Origin: Sorangium sp025924095
GTDB taxonomy: Bacteria > Myxococcota_A > Polyangia > Polyangiales > Polyangiaceae
DNA: 64,000 nucleotides
Assembly (NCBI RefSeq): GCF_051521505.1
Contig: NZ_CP150356.1
Coordinates: 2,418,001-2,482,000, forward strand
Reading direction: 5' to 3'
The translations under genes were made by a program, and so were the position numbers. The notes under the pieces are model-generated. The model saw only the letters and a program-made list of their open reading frames with translations, was not told the DNA's origin and ran no database searches. Position 1 is the stretch's first letter; every line of letters starts with the position of its first letter. Of this stretch, positions 31,317 through 40,898 are shown piece after piece.

Positions 31317-31423
31317 GGGGGAAGTGATGGTGGAGGTGCGCGCCGCGGCCACCCGCGGCGCCCGGGCGCGGTAAGGTAGGGGCGGCGCGCGCACGCGCCT
31401 CACCCGACCGAAAGCCCTTCTCC

Positions 31424-31927
31424 ATGACCGAAGCGCCCGATCTCCCCGACCTCTCCCCCGACGACTGCCACCCCCGCGCGGCCGCCGCGCTCGCCGACCC
31501 GTTCTTCTGGTCGCTCACCGACGTGACCGCCCCCTTCGGCAACGAGACGGCGCACGACACGCTCACCGCGTTCCGCGACTTCCGCGACGAGCACCCGAAG
31601 GCGAGCCCCATCGAGCTCCTCGACGCGCTCCTCGCCCGCTGGGAGGTCGACAACGCCCACTGGAACGCCGTGGACGCGGCCGAGGTCCAGGCCCTCGGCG
31701 AGGAGGACGAGTACAGCCTGCTCATGCGCGACGAGGCGATCCTCGCCCTCGCCTTCAGCCAGATCGTCACCGAGGGCAGGCTCGAGCCCGAGGTCCGCCG
31801 CCGCGCGCTGCTGGCGCTGGCCCGGCAGGCGTTGCCCGCCCTCCTCAGCGCCTTCGAGGGCCGCGCCCTCGAGCGCGCGCTCAGGATCGACCGGATGCGG
31901 GCCGTCCTCTCGGAGCGATGGGACTAG
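31424..31927 (+). CDS. Conserved hypothetical protein
   Basis: 167 residues, mainly helical, rich in Ala, Asp and Glu, without signal or membrane segments. Acidic and Trp-containing patches (DPFFWSLTDVTAPFGNETAHD) look conserved but fit no family I recognise. Probably cytosolic. Confidence 0.55.
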   Translation: MTEAPDLPDLSPDDCHPRAAAALADPFFWSLTDVTAPFGNETAHDTLTAFRDFRDEHPKASPIELLDALLARWEVDNAHWNAVDAAEVQALGEEDEYSLLMRDEAILALAFSQIVTEGRLEPEVRRRALLALARQALPALLSAFEGRALERALRIDRMRAVLSERWD

Positions 31928-31957
31928 CGCCGGGCGACGAACAGGGGCTCCTCGAGC

Positions 31958-32268
31958 CTACCGCTTTCCCGTGCGAACGTAGGGGCGGCGGGTGTTCGAG
32001 CTGGCTCGGTAGGACTCGCAGCAAAAGACCTTGGCGCGCGCCACACAGCTGTCGCCCGCCGCCGCCGGATCGCAGGACGCAACACGCTGCGATTTGTACA
32101 TGGACGGCTTGAAGACCAAGAGCCCTTTGTGTCGCCGGTGTTCTTGCATTTCATGCCGTCGAGGCTCGCGGGCGTCAGGACGTACGCGAGCGAGGAATTC
32201 TCCGCCGCGGTGGTGCTGGTGCCCTGCGATACCGCGCGACGGTTGCGCTCATAAATCGTCGAGCTCAT
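31958..32268 (-). pseudogene. Frameshifted Cys-containing small protein remnant
   Basis: Two minus-strand frames each keep the high wobble-GC of coding DNA over half of the interval. From the ATG at 32268 (MSSTIYERN...) the frame is good down to about 32120. A one-base shift near 32118-32124 then leads into KPSMYKSQRVASCDPAAAG and a Cys-containing end. The joined product of about 100 residues would have five Cys in its C-terminal half. It could be a broken gene or a sequencing slip; function unknown. A 9-bp repeat array lies just upstream. Confidence 0.4.
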
Positions 32269-32280
32269 CGGTACAGGAGA

Positions 32281-32340
32281 TGAAGCGCGTGAAGCGCGTG
32301 AGGCGCGTGAGGCGCGTGAAGCGCGTGAAGCGCGTGAAGA
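32281..32340. repeat. 9-bp tandem repeat
   Basis: GCGCGTGAA/GCGCGTGAG is repeated about six times. On the minus strand it reads as Arg-Ala-Ser or Thr-Arg-Phe repeats depending on frame. Probably slippage-prone. Confidence 0.85.
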
Positions 32341-32517
32341 CCCCCCTCTTCCGTCTGCGCAAAGGCCCGGCAGGAGCGCTCGTCCGCCCCGCTCTTGGCC
32401 GATCCCCTGGAGCCAGCGGTGCGCGCATGATACGATCATCGTTCCGGCGATCGGTGTCGCATGGGACCTTGCAACGAATGGGTAGGGCATGGCGCCCCAA
32501 AAAAGAAGGAGTGAGGA

Positions 32518-33495
32518 ATGGAGCTCAGGGCATGGTGCGCGGCGCTCTGCGCAGGGACGATGGGTCTCGTGGGGTGCGGCGGGGGCGCGGGCACAAACCA
32601 GGACAGCGGTTCGCCGGGCGCCGGTGGCCCGGGCGCCGGAGGTCAAGGGCAGGGGAGTGGCGTCTTCGGGCAGGGGGGTGGCGTCTTCGGGCAGGGGGGT
32701 GGCCCCATCGGCAACGGGGCCAACGGCGCGAGCGGTGGGACAGGGGGCAACGGCCCGAACGGCTCGGGGTGCCAGCACGTCGATGTCGTGTTCGCGGTCG
32801 ACAACTCCTCGAGCATGGGTGAGGAAAAGCAATCGATGCGCGAGGTCGTGTTCCCGGCCTTCGCGCAGGCGCTGCTCGATATCAGCGGCATCCAGGACTT
32901 CCGCGCGGCCGTGCTGGACGCCTGCCCGCAGCCCGCAAATTTCCACACGCGCGGCGTCGCGGGCGAGTGCTCGTTCCAGAGCGGAAAGGCGTGGATGGAG
33001 AGCTCGAGCACCGACCTCCTCGCCGAGTTCGAGTGCGCCGCAGATGTTTACTCGGACGATGTCCAGTGCAGCAGCAACAACGATGACGAGCAGCCCGCGT
33101 CCTCGGTCGCCGCCTCGCTGGAGCCGCCGTTCTCGAACGAGGAGAACGCGGGCTTCCTCCGCGACGATGCGCTGCTCGTGGTGGTGGCGATCACCGATGA
33201 GGACGAGCAGCCCGTCCCGCGCCAGCAGCCGCAAGCGATCCACGATCGGCTCGTCGCCGTGAAGGGCGAAGCAAAGAACGTCGTGTTCCTCGGCATCGGC
33301 GGGAGGACCGATTGCGAGGGGGCCTATGGGAGCGCGAACGAGGCCGAGGACATGCAGCGGCTCGTGGACACCTTCGCCGCCGACAACCGTGGCTTCTTCT
33401 GGGATCTTTGCGAGGGGCACCTCGAGGACGGCCTCACGAACGCCCTGACGGCGATCGAAGAGGCGTGCGAGGAGTTCGTGCCCGTCGTGAATTGA
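32518..33495 (+). CDS. vWA-domain lipoprotein
   Basis: 325 residues; AAGGAG is upstream of the ATG. A short lipobox signal (GLVGC) is followed by a Gly/Gln/Asn spacer with repeated GVFGQGG motifs (residues 40-65). The von Willebrand A domain has the MIDAS motif DNSSSM (about residue 96) and downstream ITDEDEQ. Six or more Cys suggest disulfides. vWA domains bind ligands via metal. A metal-dependent surface adhesin in the Gly-linker lipoprotein class is the most likely role. Confidence 0.8.
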   Translation: MELRAWCAALCAGTMGLVGCGGGAGTNQDSGSPGAGGPGAGGQGQGSGVFGQGGGVFGQGGGPIGNGANGASGGTGGNGPNGSGCQHVDVVFAVDNSSSMGEEKQSMREVVFPAFAQALLDISGIQDFRAAVLDACPQPANFHTRGVAGECSFQSGKAWMESSSTDLLAEFECAADVYSDDVQCSSNNDDEQPASSVAASLEPPFSNEENAGFLRDDALLVVVAITDEDEQPVPRQQPQAIHDRLVAVKGEAKNVVFLGIGGRTDCEGAYGSANEAEDMQRLVDTFAADNRGFFWDLCEGHLEDGLTNALTAIEEACEEFVPVVN

Positions 33496-33597
33496 CGCGC
33501 GCCGGGTGTCAGGGAACGCCCTGAAAGCACCTGGCCCTGGGGCGGCGGAGCGTTCGACCTTGCCCTGATCACGCCTCGCGGCGGTAGCATCGCCGTC

Positions 33598-36500
33598 ATG
33601 GACATCGCTTCCTTCCTGGCCGAGGTCGAGCCGCTTGCCCACGACGACCGCGTCCGCCGCGTCGTGGCGCTGGGCGGCGCCGCCGCGCGCGGCGACGACG
33701 CCGGCGCCGCGGCGCTCCTCGGCGCGCTCTCGGGCAGCGATCAGGCCTACGAGCGCCTCCTCGCGCTCATGGCCGTGTACGGCTCGGGAGACGGCGCGCG
33801 CGTCGTCGCGGCCGTGTCGGACCCGTCCCGGCTCGTCCGGCGGCGCGCGGGCCGCATGGTGGCCCGCTTCTGCGACGACGCGCAGGCGCTCGCGGCGCTC
33901 GGCGCCCTCGTCGAGCGGCGCGCCCTCCGGCGCACGGTGGCCCAGCTCGCCCGCCGCAAGCGCCAGGGGGTCGTGGACGCCTTCCTCGGCGCGCGCCTCC
34001 AGCAGGGGCGCGATCCGGCGATCGTGGATCTGCTCCCGTTCGGCTCCGAGCCGCTCGTCTCGGCGCACCGGCACGCCCTCGACGAGGCGGGCGGTCCGCA
34101 TTGCCTCGCGCGGCTGGCCGTCAGGCACCCCGCGGCCGCGGCGCGCTGGTTCGGGGAGGCGATCGCGCGCTCCCGAACGCTCGACGTCCGGCTGCGCTAC
34201 CGCCTCGCGCCGCTGCTCGTCCCGCTCGCCCGGCGCGCGCCCGACGCGGCGCTCCCGCTGATCGGGGCCCTCTTCGACCTCGGCGAGGAGCCCTCGTTCC
34301 TCGCGGGCCCCCTCGGCGTGCTGGCCCGCGCGCGCCCGGCCGCCACGTTCGACCTCCTCAAGGCGCGCCACGAGAGCGGCCGCCCCGCGCGGCCGCCCGG
34401 CGCCTTCGCGGTCGTGAGCTTCGACAAGGGCGCGCCGGCCCTCGGCGCCGAGCGCCTCGACTACCTCATCCGCAACGCCTGGGGCGCCCTGAGCGACGGG
34501 AAGCGGGGCCCGCGGTGGTTCCTGCGGCTGCGCCCCGACGACCAGAGGGCGGTCCTCCGGGCCTTCCTCCTCGGCGGGCGGGGGGGCTTCGGCGCCTTCC
34601 TGTTCCGCTACGTGACGGCCGAGTCCGCCGAGGAGCAGGCGATCCGGGAGCGAGCCTTCGAGCGCTGGTCGCGCGCCGCGCAGGCCGCCGACGGCTCGAT
34701 CGCGCCCGAGGTGCTCGACGCCCTGCCCGCCGACCTGCGCGAGCGCGAGGCGCGGCGGCACCTCGTCGACTGCCCCGCGCTCGTCGCCAGGCCGGACCGG
34801 CGGATGAGCTACGCGCGCCTCCTGCCGTTCGCCGAGGCCAAAACGGTCCTTGCGCCGCTCCTCGGGCACCCCGAGGGCGACGAGCGCGCGAAGGCGCAGG
34901 CGCTGCTCCTCGCGAGCGTCCTGCACGATCGGGGCGCGCTCGCGGACGCCCTCGCGAGCGTGCGGGCCCGCAAGTTCGAGCAGGATCCGGTGCGGCGCGC
35001 GATGATCGGCGCCCTCGCCGCGCTCCCGCTCGCCCGCTTCGGGCCGGAGCACCTCGAGGCGGTGGGCGCCGTGGCGCAGGACGCGCTCGACGCCGCGGAT
35101 CTGTCCCAGGCCACGGCCTCGGCCGTGGAGCGGCTCGTGGTGCGGCTGTTCCGCGTCGACGGCGCGTGGGGCGCCCGCTGGATCGCGCGGATCCTCGCCG
35201 TGCGCGGCTCGGTCTCGACGGCGGGGCTCGGCGAGGGGCTGACGGGGGCCGAGGCCGAGCGGCTCACCCCCGCGCTCGCGCAGCTCGCGGGCGCGTGGTG
35301 CACCCGCGAGCGGGCGGGGGCGGTGCTCTCGCTCGCCCACAGCCTCGGCATCCGCCTCGGGGTGGTCGTGCCGCTGCTCGAGGCGCTCGAGCGGCTGTCC
35401 CGCGAGCTCCCGTTCGCCGGCGTCGCGGCCGGCGCGCTGGCGCTCCTCCGCGCCCACGATCGGCCGCGGTTCGCGCGGCTCGTGCCCGCGCTCCTGCGCG
35501 ACGACGCGAGCTTCGTCCTGATCGGCGACGTCGCCCGGCACGTGAGCTGGAAGCGCCAGGATCTCCTCGACCCGCTGCTGGACGGCCGGCCCATGACGGG
35601 CAGGTTCGCGACGGGCCGGACGCGCTGGGTGCTCGATTTCGGCGGGGGCCACGGCCGCTGGACGGCGCGGCAGCAGGAGCGGTACGCGGTCGGCCTGCGC
35701 GCGCTGCTCGCGGACGAGGGGTGCGACGTCCCCACGCTGCGGTTCGCCGTCTCCGCGCTGGTCCGGCTCGCGTACGTCGACGCCTCGGCGATCACGCCGT
35801 TCGCCGCGGATCCGAGGCCGCCGCTGCGCGAGATGGCCATCCGGGGCCTGCCGTGGCTCGACGCCGGCCAGGGCGTGCCCGTCCTTGTCGAGTGCCTTGG
35901 CGACGACCGCGCGCGGTGGGCCATCTACGCGCTCCGGAAGGCGTTCGCCGAGATGCCGCGGGATCGGGTGCTCGCCGAGCTCCGGGCGGTGCCGACCACG
36001 AAGGTGACCGTGGCCAAGGAGGTCGTGCGCCTGCTCGGCGAGCTGGGCGGCGACGACGCTTACCGGGACCTGCTCCGGCTGGACGGCCCGAAGACCCACC
36101 GCGACGTGCGGATCGCGCTGCTCCGGGCGCTCTGGGACCACCTCGACAAGCCCGGGACCTGGGACATCTTCGACCGCGCCGTCGGGGATCCCGACTGGAT
36201 CGTGGCCTCGAAGCTCGCGGACCTCCCGCTCGGCAGGCTCTCGACCGAGGCCGAGCCGCGCGTCGTGGGCCTGCTCGCCGCGATCCTCGGGCGGGCGGAG
36301 CCGGAGGCGCGGCTCGACCTGCTCCGGCGCGCCGCGCAGCTGCCGCTCCGGGACGAGCAGCGCGCGCTCTTCCTCCGGCTGCTCGCGCACCTGGACGTGC
36401 CGACGCCCGAGGAGGCGGCCGAGGCGCTGGCGGCCGTGCTCGCCCGGATGCAGCCGGCCGAGGTCGCGGCGGTCGTGGCGCGGCTCCGGGAGCTCTCGTC

Positions 36501-36957
36501 GAGGCGCCGCCACCTCGTGGCGTTCCTGCCCGTGCTCTCGGCGCGGCTCGGCGCCTATGCCGCGCGGCACCACCTGGCGGTCGGCGAGGGGCTCCTCGCC
36601 GTGCTGAAGGCGGACGCCCTGGCCGTGCCCCAGTACCTCGGGCTCGCGGCGCGCCTGCTGCAGTGGCGGGAGCTCGGGCAGGCGCTCTCCGAGCTCGGCC
36701 GGCGGGATCTGCTGCACCACGACGCGATGGTCGCGGCGATGGCGGCGGTGCAGGGCTGCGTGTACCCGTCGCCCCTCGAGGAAGCGCTGCGGGGGAGCGA
36801 CGATCCGCGGCTGCGCCGGCTCGCGCTGGAGGCGCTCGTGCAGGCGGCGTCGCCGAAGAACGGGTGGACGGAGGAGCGGCGCGCGCTGCTCGAGCGCTAC
36901 CGGGGCGACAGGTCCCCCGCCGTGGCGGGGCCGGCGGGGTTCATCGCGCCGCCGTGA
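33598..36957 (+). CDS. Giant alpha-solenoid (HEAT-type) protein, hypothetical
   Basis: 1119 residues, cytosolic (no signal peptide), made of long amphipathic helices with Arg/Ala-rich stretches; many helix pairs of 35-40 residues recall HEAT repeats (DPSRLVRRRAGRMVARFCDD, DPRPPLREMAIRGLPWLD). No catalytic motif. Probably a scaffold for protein-protein contacts. The neighbouring vWA lipoprotein gene is 102 bp upstream; no operon partner is obvious downstream. Confidence 0.65.
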   Translation: MDIASFLAEVEPLAHDDRVRRVVALGGAAARGDDAGAAALLGALSGSDQAYERLLALMAVYGSGDGARVVAAVSDPSRLVRRRAGRMVARFCDDAQALAALGALVERRALRRTVAQLARRKRQGVVDAFLGARLQQGRDPAIVDLLPFGSEPLVSAHRHALDEAGGPHCLARLAVRHPAAAARWFGEAIARSRTLDVRLRYRLAPLLVPLARRAPDAALPLIGALFDLGEEPSFLAGPLGVLARARPAATFDLLKARHESGRPARPPGAFAVVSFDKGAPALGAERLDYLIRNAWGALSDGKRGPRWFLRLRPDDQRAVLRAFLLGGRGGFGAFLFRYVTAESAEEQAIRERAFERWSRAAQAADGSIAPEVLDALPADLREREARRHLVDCPALVARPDRRMSYARLLPFAEAKTVLAPLLGHPEGDERAKAQALLLASVLHDRGALADALASVRARKFEQDPVRRAMIGALAALPLARFGPEHLEAVGAVAQDALDAADLSQATASAVERLVVRLFRVDGAWGARWIARILAVRGSVSTAGLGEGLTGAEAERLTPALAQLAGAWCTRERAGAVLSLAHSLGIRLGVVVPLLEALERLSRELPFAGVAAGALALLRAHDRPRFARLVPALLRDDASFVLIGDVARHVSWKRQDLLDPLLDGRPMTGRFATGRTRWVLDFGGGHGRWTARQQERYAVGLRALLADEGCDVPTLRFAVSALVRLAYVDASAITPFAADPRPPLREMAIRGLPWLDAGQGVPVLVECLGDDRARWAIYALRKAFAEMPRDRVLAELRAVPTTKVTVAKEVVRLLGELGGDDAYRDLLRLDGPKTHRDVRIALLRALWDHLDKPGTWDIFDRAVGDPDWIVASKLADLPLGRLSTEAEPRVVGLLAAILGRAEPEARLDLLRRAAQLPLRDEQRALFLRLLAHLDVPTPEEAAEALAAVLARMQPAEVAAVVARLRELSSRRRHLVAFLPVLSARLGAYAARHHLAVGEGLLAVLKADALAVPQYLGLAARLLQWRELGQALSELGRRDLLHHDAMVAAMAAVQGCVYPSPLEEALRGSDDPRLRRLALEALVQAASPKNGWTEERRALLERYRGDRSPAVAGPAGFIAPP

Positions 36958-37581
36958 GGGCGGGGCGCGGGGCGCGGGCTGTCTTGGGTTGAGGGATTTC
37001 CTGGGCGATTCGCGGCGCTGTTCGCGCGCAGCGAGCCGCGCGAGCGGGCGATCGAGTCCGTGCGCTCGCGGATGGGGACGGCGGCGCGGCGGAACGGTGG
37101 CAGCGACCCATCTTTTTTTGGAGGCACGAATTTGCGGTGGCGAACCGTCGCGATCCGTCACTACACCCGGGAATTGGGGGGCACCAGACCACCGATCGCA
37201 CTCGTTCGGAAGGCATCGACCCAACCCGGCCCAACGAATAGGCGTTTGCGGAACTGCGCCTGAGCAGCAGCGGCGGCGAGGTCCCGGCGCAGTCCCGCAA
37301 ACGTCGGGTTGGACCGGGCCGGTTCGCGGCCGGGCGGGGCGGTCGCGAGGGCTATGGAGATCCTGCCCGAGAAGGCAGGAGGGGGCGGTCTCGGCGGGGC
37401 TCGCACGCGTGGTGCATCCCGCCGCCACGACGTTGGGCGCAGACGTGCCGAGACCGAGCGCGGCGCCGACGGAGGCCCAGTAGCAGGCACACCGCCGACG
37501 TGGACGGCGCAGAAGGCGGATCGATGCCTGACCGCCGCGTAACGGAGGTGGTGTTGTTGCTCCTGCCCAGGCCAGCGATGC
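36958..37581. other. Non-coding region left of IS91-type unit
   Basis: No gene. It contains a single copy (near 37106-37130) of the GACCCATCTTTTxTTGGAGGC unit that is found as a five-fold tandem array at 54.9-55.1 kb, and a TCCTGCC/GGCAGGA 7-bp hairpin (37361-37380) that may be the 3' hairpin of the IS91-type element. Confidence 0.5.
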
Positions 37582-38856
37582 TCATGACGTGTCCGGAGGA
37601 GCAGCGGAAGAGGCGACGACGCACGACGGCAGCGGGCGGCGAGCCATCGCGGCCTGACCGCAGCGAGGACAGATGGACAGGTCGATTCCCGTGAGCGCGG
37701 TGAGCAGCGTGCACCAGTCGACCTTGACGACGTGGCGCGGAGAGGGCTCGTGCTCGTGAGAGCTGCCTTCCCGGTGCTCATCTCCCCCGACAGCGCGCTG
37801 CCCTGCGTCTCGCGCCGCCAGGATCCTCGTGCGTGCCACCTCGAGCGTGGTGGTGGCGTGACACGCAGCCATCAAGCCGAAGTGTCGGATCTTCACGAAG
37901 CGATGAGGCAGCACGTGCAGCAGGAAGCGACGCAAAAACTCCTCTGCGGAGAGCGTCACGGTCTTGTCTCCGCGGGTCCGGAAGCACACGCCGCGCTCAT
38001 CCATCCACCGCAGCCGGTGATTGGACAGCCCGACACGGTGGGTATAGCGACCAAGGTAGGAAAAGACCTGCTCGGGCCCAGCGAAGGGCGGCTTGGCGTA
38101 GACCACCCAGGGCTTGCGGTAGAGCGCGTCGAGCAGCGCAGCGAAGGCAGCGGGGTTGGCCAGCGCGGCGGCCCCGCCGGTCAGGTCGAGCTCTCCGGCG
38201 TCATAGGCCTGCCGAAGCGCGGCGAGCAACTTGCCGCGGAAGAGCTTGCCGAGGACCTGCACAGGGAAAAGGTAGCCGCGCTGCCCCTCGATCCAGCGCG
38301 AGCCGTCGAGTGAGAGCCCGCCGCCGGTGACGATGCAGTGCAGGTGCGGATGGAAGCTGAGATCGCGGCTCCAGGTGTGCAGCACGGCGGTGACACCGAT
38401 GTCGGCGCCGAGCCGCTTGGGGTCGCGGCCGAGCGTGAGCAGGGTCTGCGAGCCGCACTGGAAGAGCAGATCGAAGACCGTCTGCTGGTTGACGAGCGCC
38501 AGCGGGCGCAGCTCGGCCGGGAGCGTGAAGACGACGTGGAAGTAGTGCGTCGGCAGGATGCGCTGCTGCCGCTCGGCGATCCACCTGGCCTGGCTGAGGC
38601 TCTGGCACTTGGGACAGTGGCGGTTGCGGCAGGAGTTGTACGAGGGCTGCTCGTGGCCGCAGCTGGTGCACACGTCGACATGGCCGCCCAGCACCGCGGT
38701 CCTGCACGCAGCGATGTCGCGCAGGACCTTGCGCTGGGCGGCGGAGACGGCGTGGGCGCGCAGGTAGGCCTCGCCGTGGGCGCGGACGATATCCGCGACC
38801 TCGAGCCGAGGCCTACCCGTCGCCGCGGGCCGTGGCGTCGGGCGATGCGGGTGCAC
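37582..38856 (-). CDS. IS91-family transposase (HUH endonuclease)
   Basis: 424 residues from a GTG. Zinc-finger-like Cys pattern CTSCGHEQPSYNSCRNRHCPKC (residues about 63-84), the HUH metal motif in SFHPHLHCIVTGGG, and the catalytic Tyr region FSYLGRYTHRVG. These three together define the IS91/IS801 transposase family, which nicks a strand and initiates rolling-circle transposition. The C-terminal 80 residues end in a second Cys pair (CPRCG). Intact reading frame, so the transposase may be functional. Confidence 0.92.
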   Translation of the reverse strand: MHPHRPTPRPAATGRPRLEVADIVRAHGEAYLRAHAVSAAQRKVLRDIAACRTAVLGGHVDVCTSCGHEQPSYNSCRNRHCPKCQSLSQARWIAERQQRILPTHYFHVVFTLPAELRPLALVNQQTVFDLLFQCGSQTLLTLGRDPKRLGADIGVTAVLHTWSRDLSFHPHLHCIVTGGGLSLDGSRWIEGQRGYLFPVQVLGKLFRGKLLAALRQAYDAGELDLTGGAAALANPAAFAALLDALYRKPWVVYAKPPFAGPEQVFSYLGRYTHRVGLSNHRLRWMDERGVCFRTRGDKTVTLSAEEFLRRFLLHVLPHRFVKIRHFGLMAACHATTTLEVARTRILAARDAGQRAVGGDEHREGSSHEHEPSPRHVVKVDWCTLLTALTGIDLSICPRCGQAAMARRPLPSCVVASSAAPPDTS

Positions 38857-38862
38857 GCGACC

Positions 38863-39725
38863 TCAGCCGAGCTTCTTCTTGGCCTCCTGGGTGCCGAGCA
38901 CCTCGACCGGGCTGCGGGTGCGACCCACGTGAGCCTGACTGACGCGGGCGTAGCGGACGGTGGTGCGGATGGAGCGGTGGCCGAGCAGGACCTGGATGAC
39001 GCGGATGTCGGTGCCGAGCTCGAGCAGGTGGGTAGCGAAGCTGTGCCGCAGCACGTGCGGGGTGACACGCTTGTGCAGCTTGCAGCGCCTCGCCGCCTGG
39101 CGCAGCGCGCTGCGCACCGCCTCGTGCGAGATGACCGAGCCCTGCTTGCGACCCGGGAACAGCTCCGGTCCAGCGGGTCTGTCCGCCCGCCAGTAGATGC
39201 GCAGCGCGGTCAGCACGGGGGCGCTGAGCATCACGTACCGATCACGCCCGTGCTTGCCATTGCGGACGTGGATGAGGTTGCGCTTGCCGTCGATGTCCTC
39301 GACCCGCAGCGAGCAGACCTCATCGATCCGCAGACCGGCGCCGTACGCCGTCAGTACGATCGTGCGCTGCTTGACCGAGCCGATCGCGTTGAGCAGCGCC
39401 TCGACCTCGGTGCCGCTGAGGACCGGCGGCAGCTTCTGGGGCACCTTCGCCAGGGGATTGCGACGGCGACCTCCGGACGCCCGAGCGTGGTGGCGTAGAG
39501 GAACTTGATCGCCGCCACGTACTGGTGTTGCGTCGCCTCCGCGACCTTGCGCTGCTCGGCGAGGCAGAGCAAAAACGCGCGCACCTCGTCGAGACCCATC
39601 TGCTGCGGCGGCTTGCGGTGGTAAGCGACGAAGGCCCGTGCGCAGCGGAGGTAATTGTCGCATGTCGCCGGCTTGTATCGCCGCAGCTTCAGGTCTTCGG
39701 CCATTCGATCGCGGAGCTGTCCCAT
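38863..39725 (-). pseudogene. Tyrosine recombinase (XerC/D type), frameshifted
   Basis: The frame from the ATG at 39725 (AGGAG upstream) carries the N-terminal core-binding domain (MGQLRDRMAEDLKLRRYKP... YVAAIKFLYATTLGRPEVA). At the C run near 39456-39460 a one-base shift is needed to continue into the catalytic domain (LAKVPQKLPPVLSGTEV...). The second half keeps the catalytic residues: R in GLRIDE, H-x-x-R in HVLRHSF, H in LLGHRSI and Y in TVRYARV. Either an inactivating deletion, a sequencing slip or programmed frameshifting. It is commonly paired with IS91-type transposases. Confidence 0.75.
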
Positions 39726-39908
39726 CGCTGCCCTCCTGGTGGACGCGGCGCCCGGGCAGGGGCGTCGCGAGCGGCAGGGTGGGCAGGGGATGAGGCGGCG
39801 GGCGGCCAGTCCTGCGCTGCGCCGGGCGCTTTTTTTCGCAGTGAACACCGGCAAAAGCCGCGCTGCGGCAGCAATGACTGCCGTGACAACCGCAGCGAAG
39901 ACAAGGAC

Positions 39909-39937
39909 CCGAGCCGCGGCAGGAAACCGCGGCTCGG
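39909..39937. terminator. Strong hairpin after the hypothetical gene at 39950
   Basis: An 11-bp perfect stem CCGAGCCGCGG (39909-39919) and its complement (39927-39937), 7-nt loop, 12 bp beyond the stop of the minus-strand gene at 39950. No T-run. Confidence 0.55.
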
Positions 39938-39949
39938 TGTCCGGAATGC

Positions 39950-40318
39950 TTAACGAAGCAGGACCCGCAGCATCTTCTTGAGCCTCACACCGAGCTCCTG
40001 CACCGCGTCAGCATCGCGCTCGCTCGCGGCCCCGAGCGCCGCCGCCAGGTCCATGGCTCCCAGGGTCTCGTGGAGGCCTACGCGGGGCGCGAGGGAGGCG
40101 CCTTCATCGCGGTCGCCGTCGGAGCCGCGGTCGTCGTCGCGGTCGGCCTCAGCAGGGGCAGGAGCTGCCGCGAAGCGGCTTGGTCCAACCACCGAACTTC
40201 GGGCCCGGGGAGCTCGCGATGATGGAGCCGTCACCTCGGGCTGCGGGGCAGCCTCGCTCACCGCCCCCTGAGCCGCGCCGTCGCACTCGGGGTCTTGCTG
40301 GCAGCCCCGGTCGTTCAC
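39950..40318 (-). CDS. Hypothetical protein, Ala/Asp-rich
   Basis: 122 residues from a GTG with an in-frame stop (TAG) close upstream, high wobble GC throughout and a terminator-like hairpin after the stop. The sequence has an Asp-rich middle and ends in a basic helix (LGVRLKKMLRVLLR). No family. Real coding is moderately likely. Confidence 0.45.
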   Translation of the reverse strand: MNDRGCQQDPECDGAAQGAVSEAAPQPEVTAPSSRAPRARSSVVGPSRFAAAPAPAEADRDDDRGSDGDRDEGASLAPRVGLHETLGAMDLAAALGAASERDADAVQELGVRLKKMLRVLLR

Positions 40319-40468
40319 GAGGCGGTCAGTCAGCTACTCGGCTCGCCGTCAGCATCGTACGGGCGAGCAAGCGCGCGCCGTTGGTCGAGGCCAACGCCCG
40401 CACTGATCGTCCGATGAGTCCGGCGGCTCCTCAACGCCCGCCGGCCCGGCTGAACATGGGAGGGCCCG

Positions 40469-40774
40469 GTGAGCAAGCGGCGGAGGGGGGCCAAGCGCCC
40501 GCCCGCCGCGCCGACAAAGCCGCCGTCGGTCACGATCCCGCCGGAGGCAGTCCTCGCCGAGAGCGGCCTGCTGCGCGCCATGCTCGCCAGGTTCGGCGTG
40601 CCCGCCCGGGATCGCGACGACGTGCTCCAAGAGCGCCTCATCGGCGCCGTCGTGGCCGTCCGCGAGGGACGCTACCGGCCGGAGTCCGGCCTCCATCCGC
40701 GGCGCGTCCTCCAGCGCTGGCTGATCGGCATCGCCGTTCACCTGGCCAGGAAGAAGTTGACGACGAGGCGATAA
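40469..40774 (+). CDS. Truncated sigma-70-like factor, region 2 only
   Basis: 101 residues from a GTG (GGAGGG upstream). The centre reads VPARDRDDVLQERLIGAVVAVREGRY, followed by RPESG, RVLQRWLIGIAVHLARK: the ECF-like region 2 pattern common in Sorangium. There is no region 4; the frame ends KLTTRR and no continuation in another frame was found. It is either a decayed ECF sigma factor or a short regulator. It ends 125 bp upstream of the Cys-rich peptide gene. Confidence 0.6.
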   Translation: MSKRRRGAKRPPAAPTKPPSVTIPPEAVLAESGLLRAMLARFGVPARDRDDVLQERLIGAVVAVREGRYRPESGLHPRRVLQRWLIGIAVHLARKKLTTRR

Positions 40775-40898
40775 CCGGAACCGTGCAGCTCGCATCGCGA
40801 TTTACCTATCCCACGCGAGAGCTGGCACTCGGGTTGCACTCCTCCTCGTCGTGTTACGGCAATGCGCCGCTGCCGATCACCGAACATCGGGAGGAAGT

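Larger units (their letters stand above)
37361..39725 (-). mobile_element. IS91-type element with tyrosine recombinase
   Basis: A transposase gene (37582-38856) and an upstream recombinase gene (38863-39725), both minus strand. Boundaries are inferred: the right end near the recombinase start, the left end near the 37361-37380 hairpin. IS91 elements move by rolling-circle transfer and carry no classical inverted ends. Confidence 0.5.

Noticed and set aside
31924..37428. 1834-residue open frame on minus strand
   Set aside because: Stop-free only because of GC bias; lies opposite the vWA and solenoid genes.
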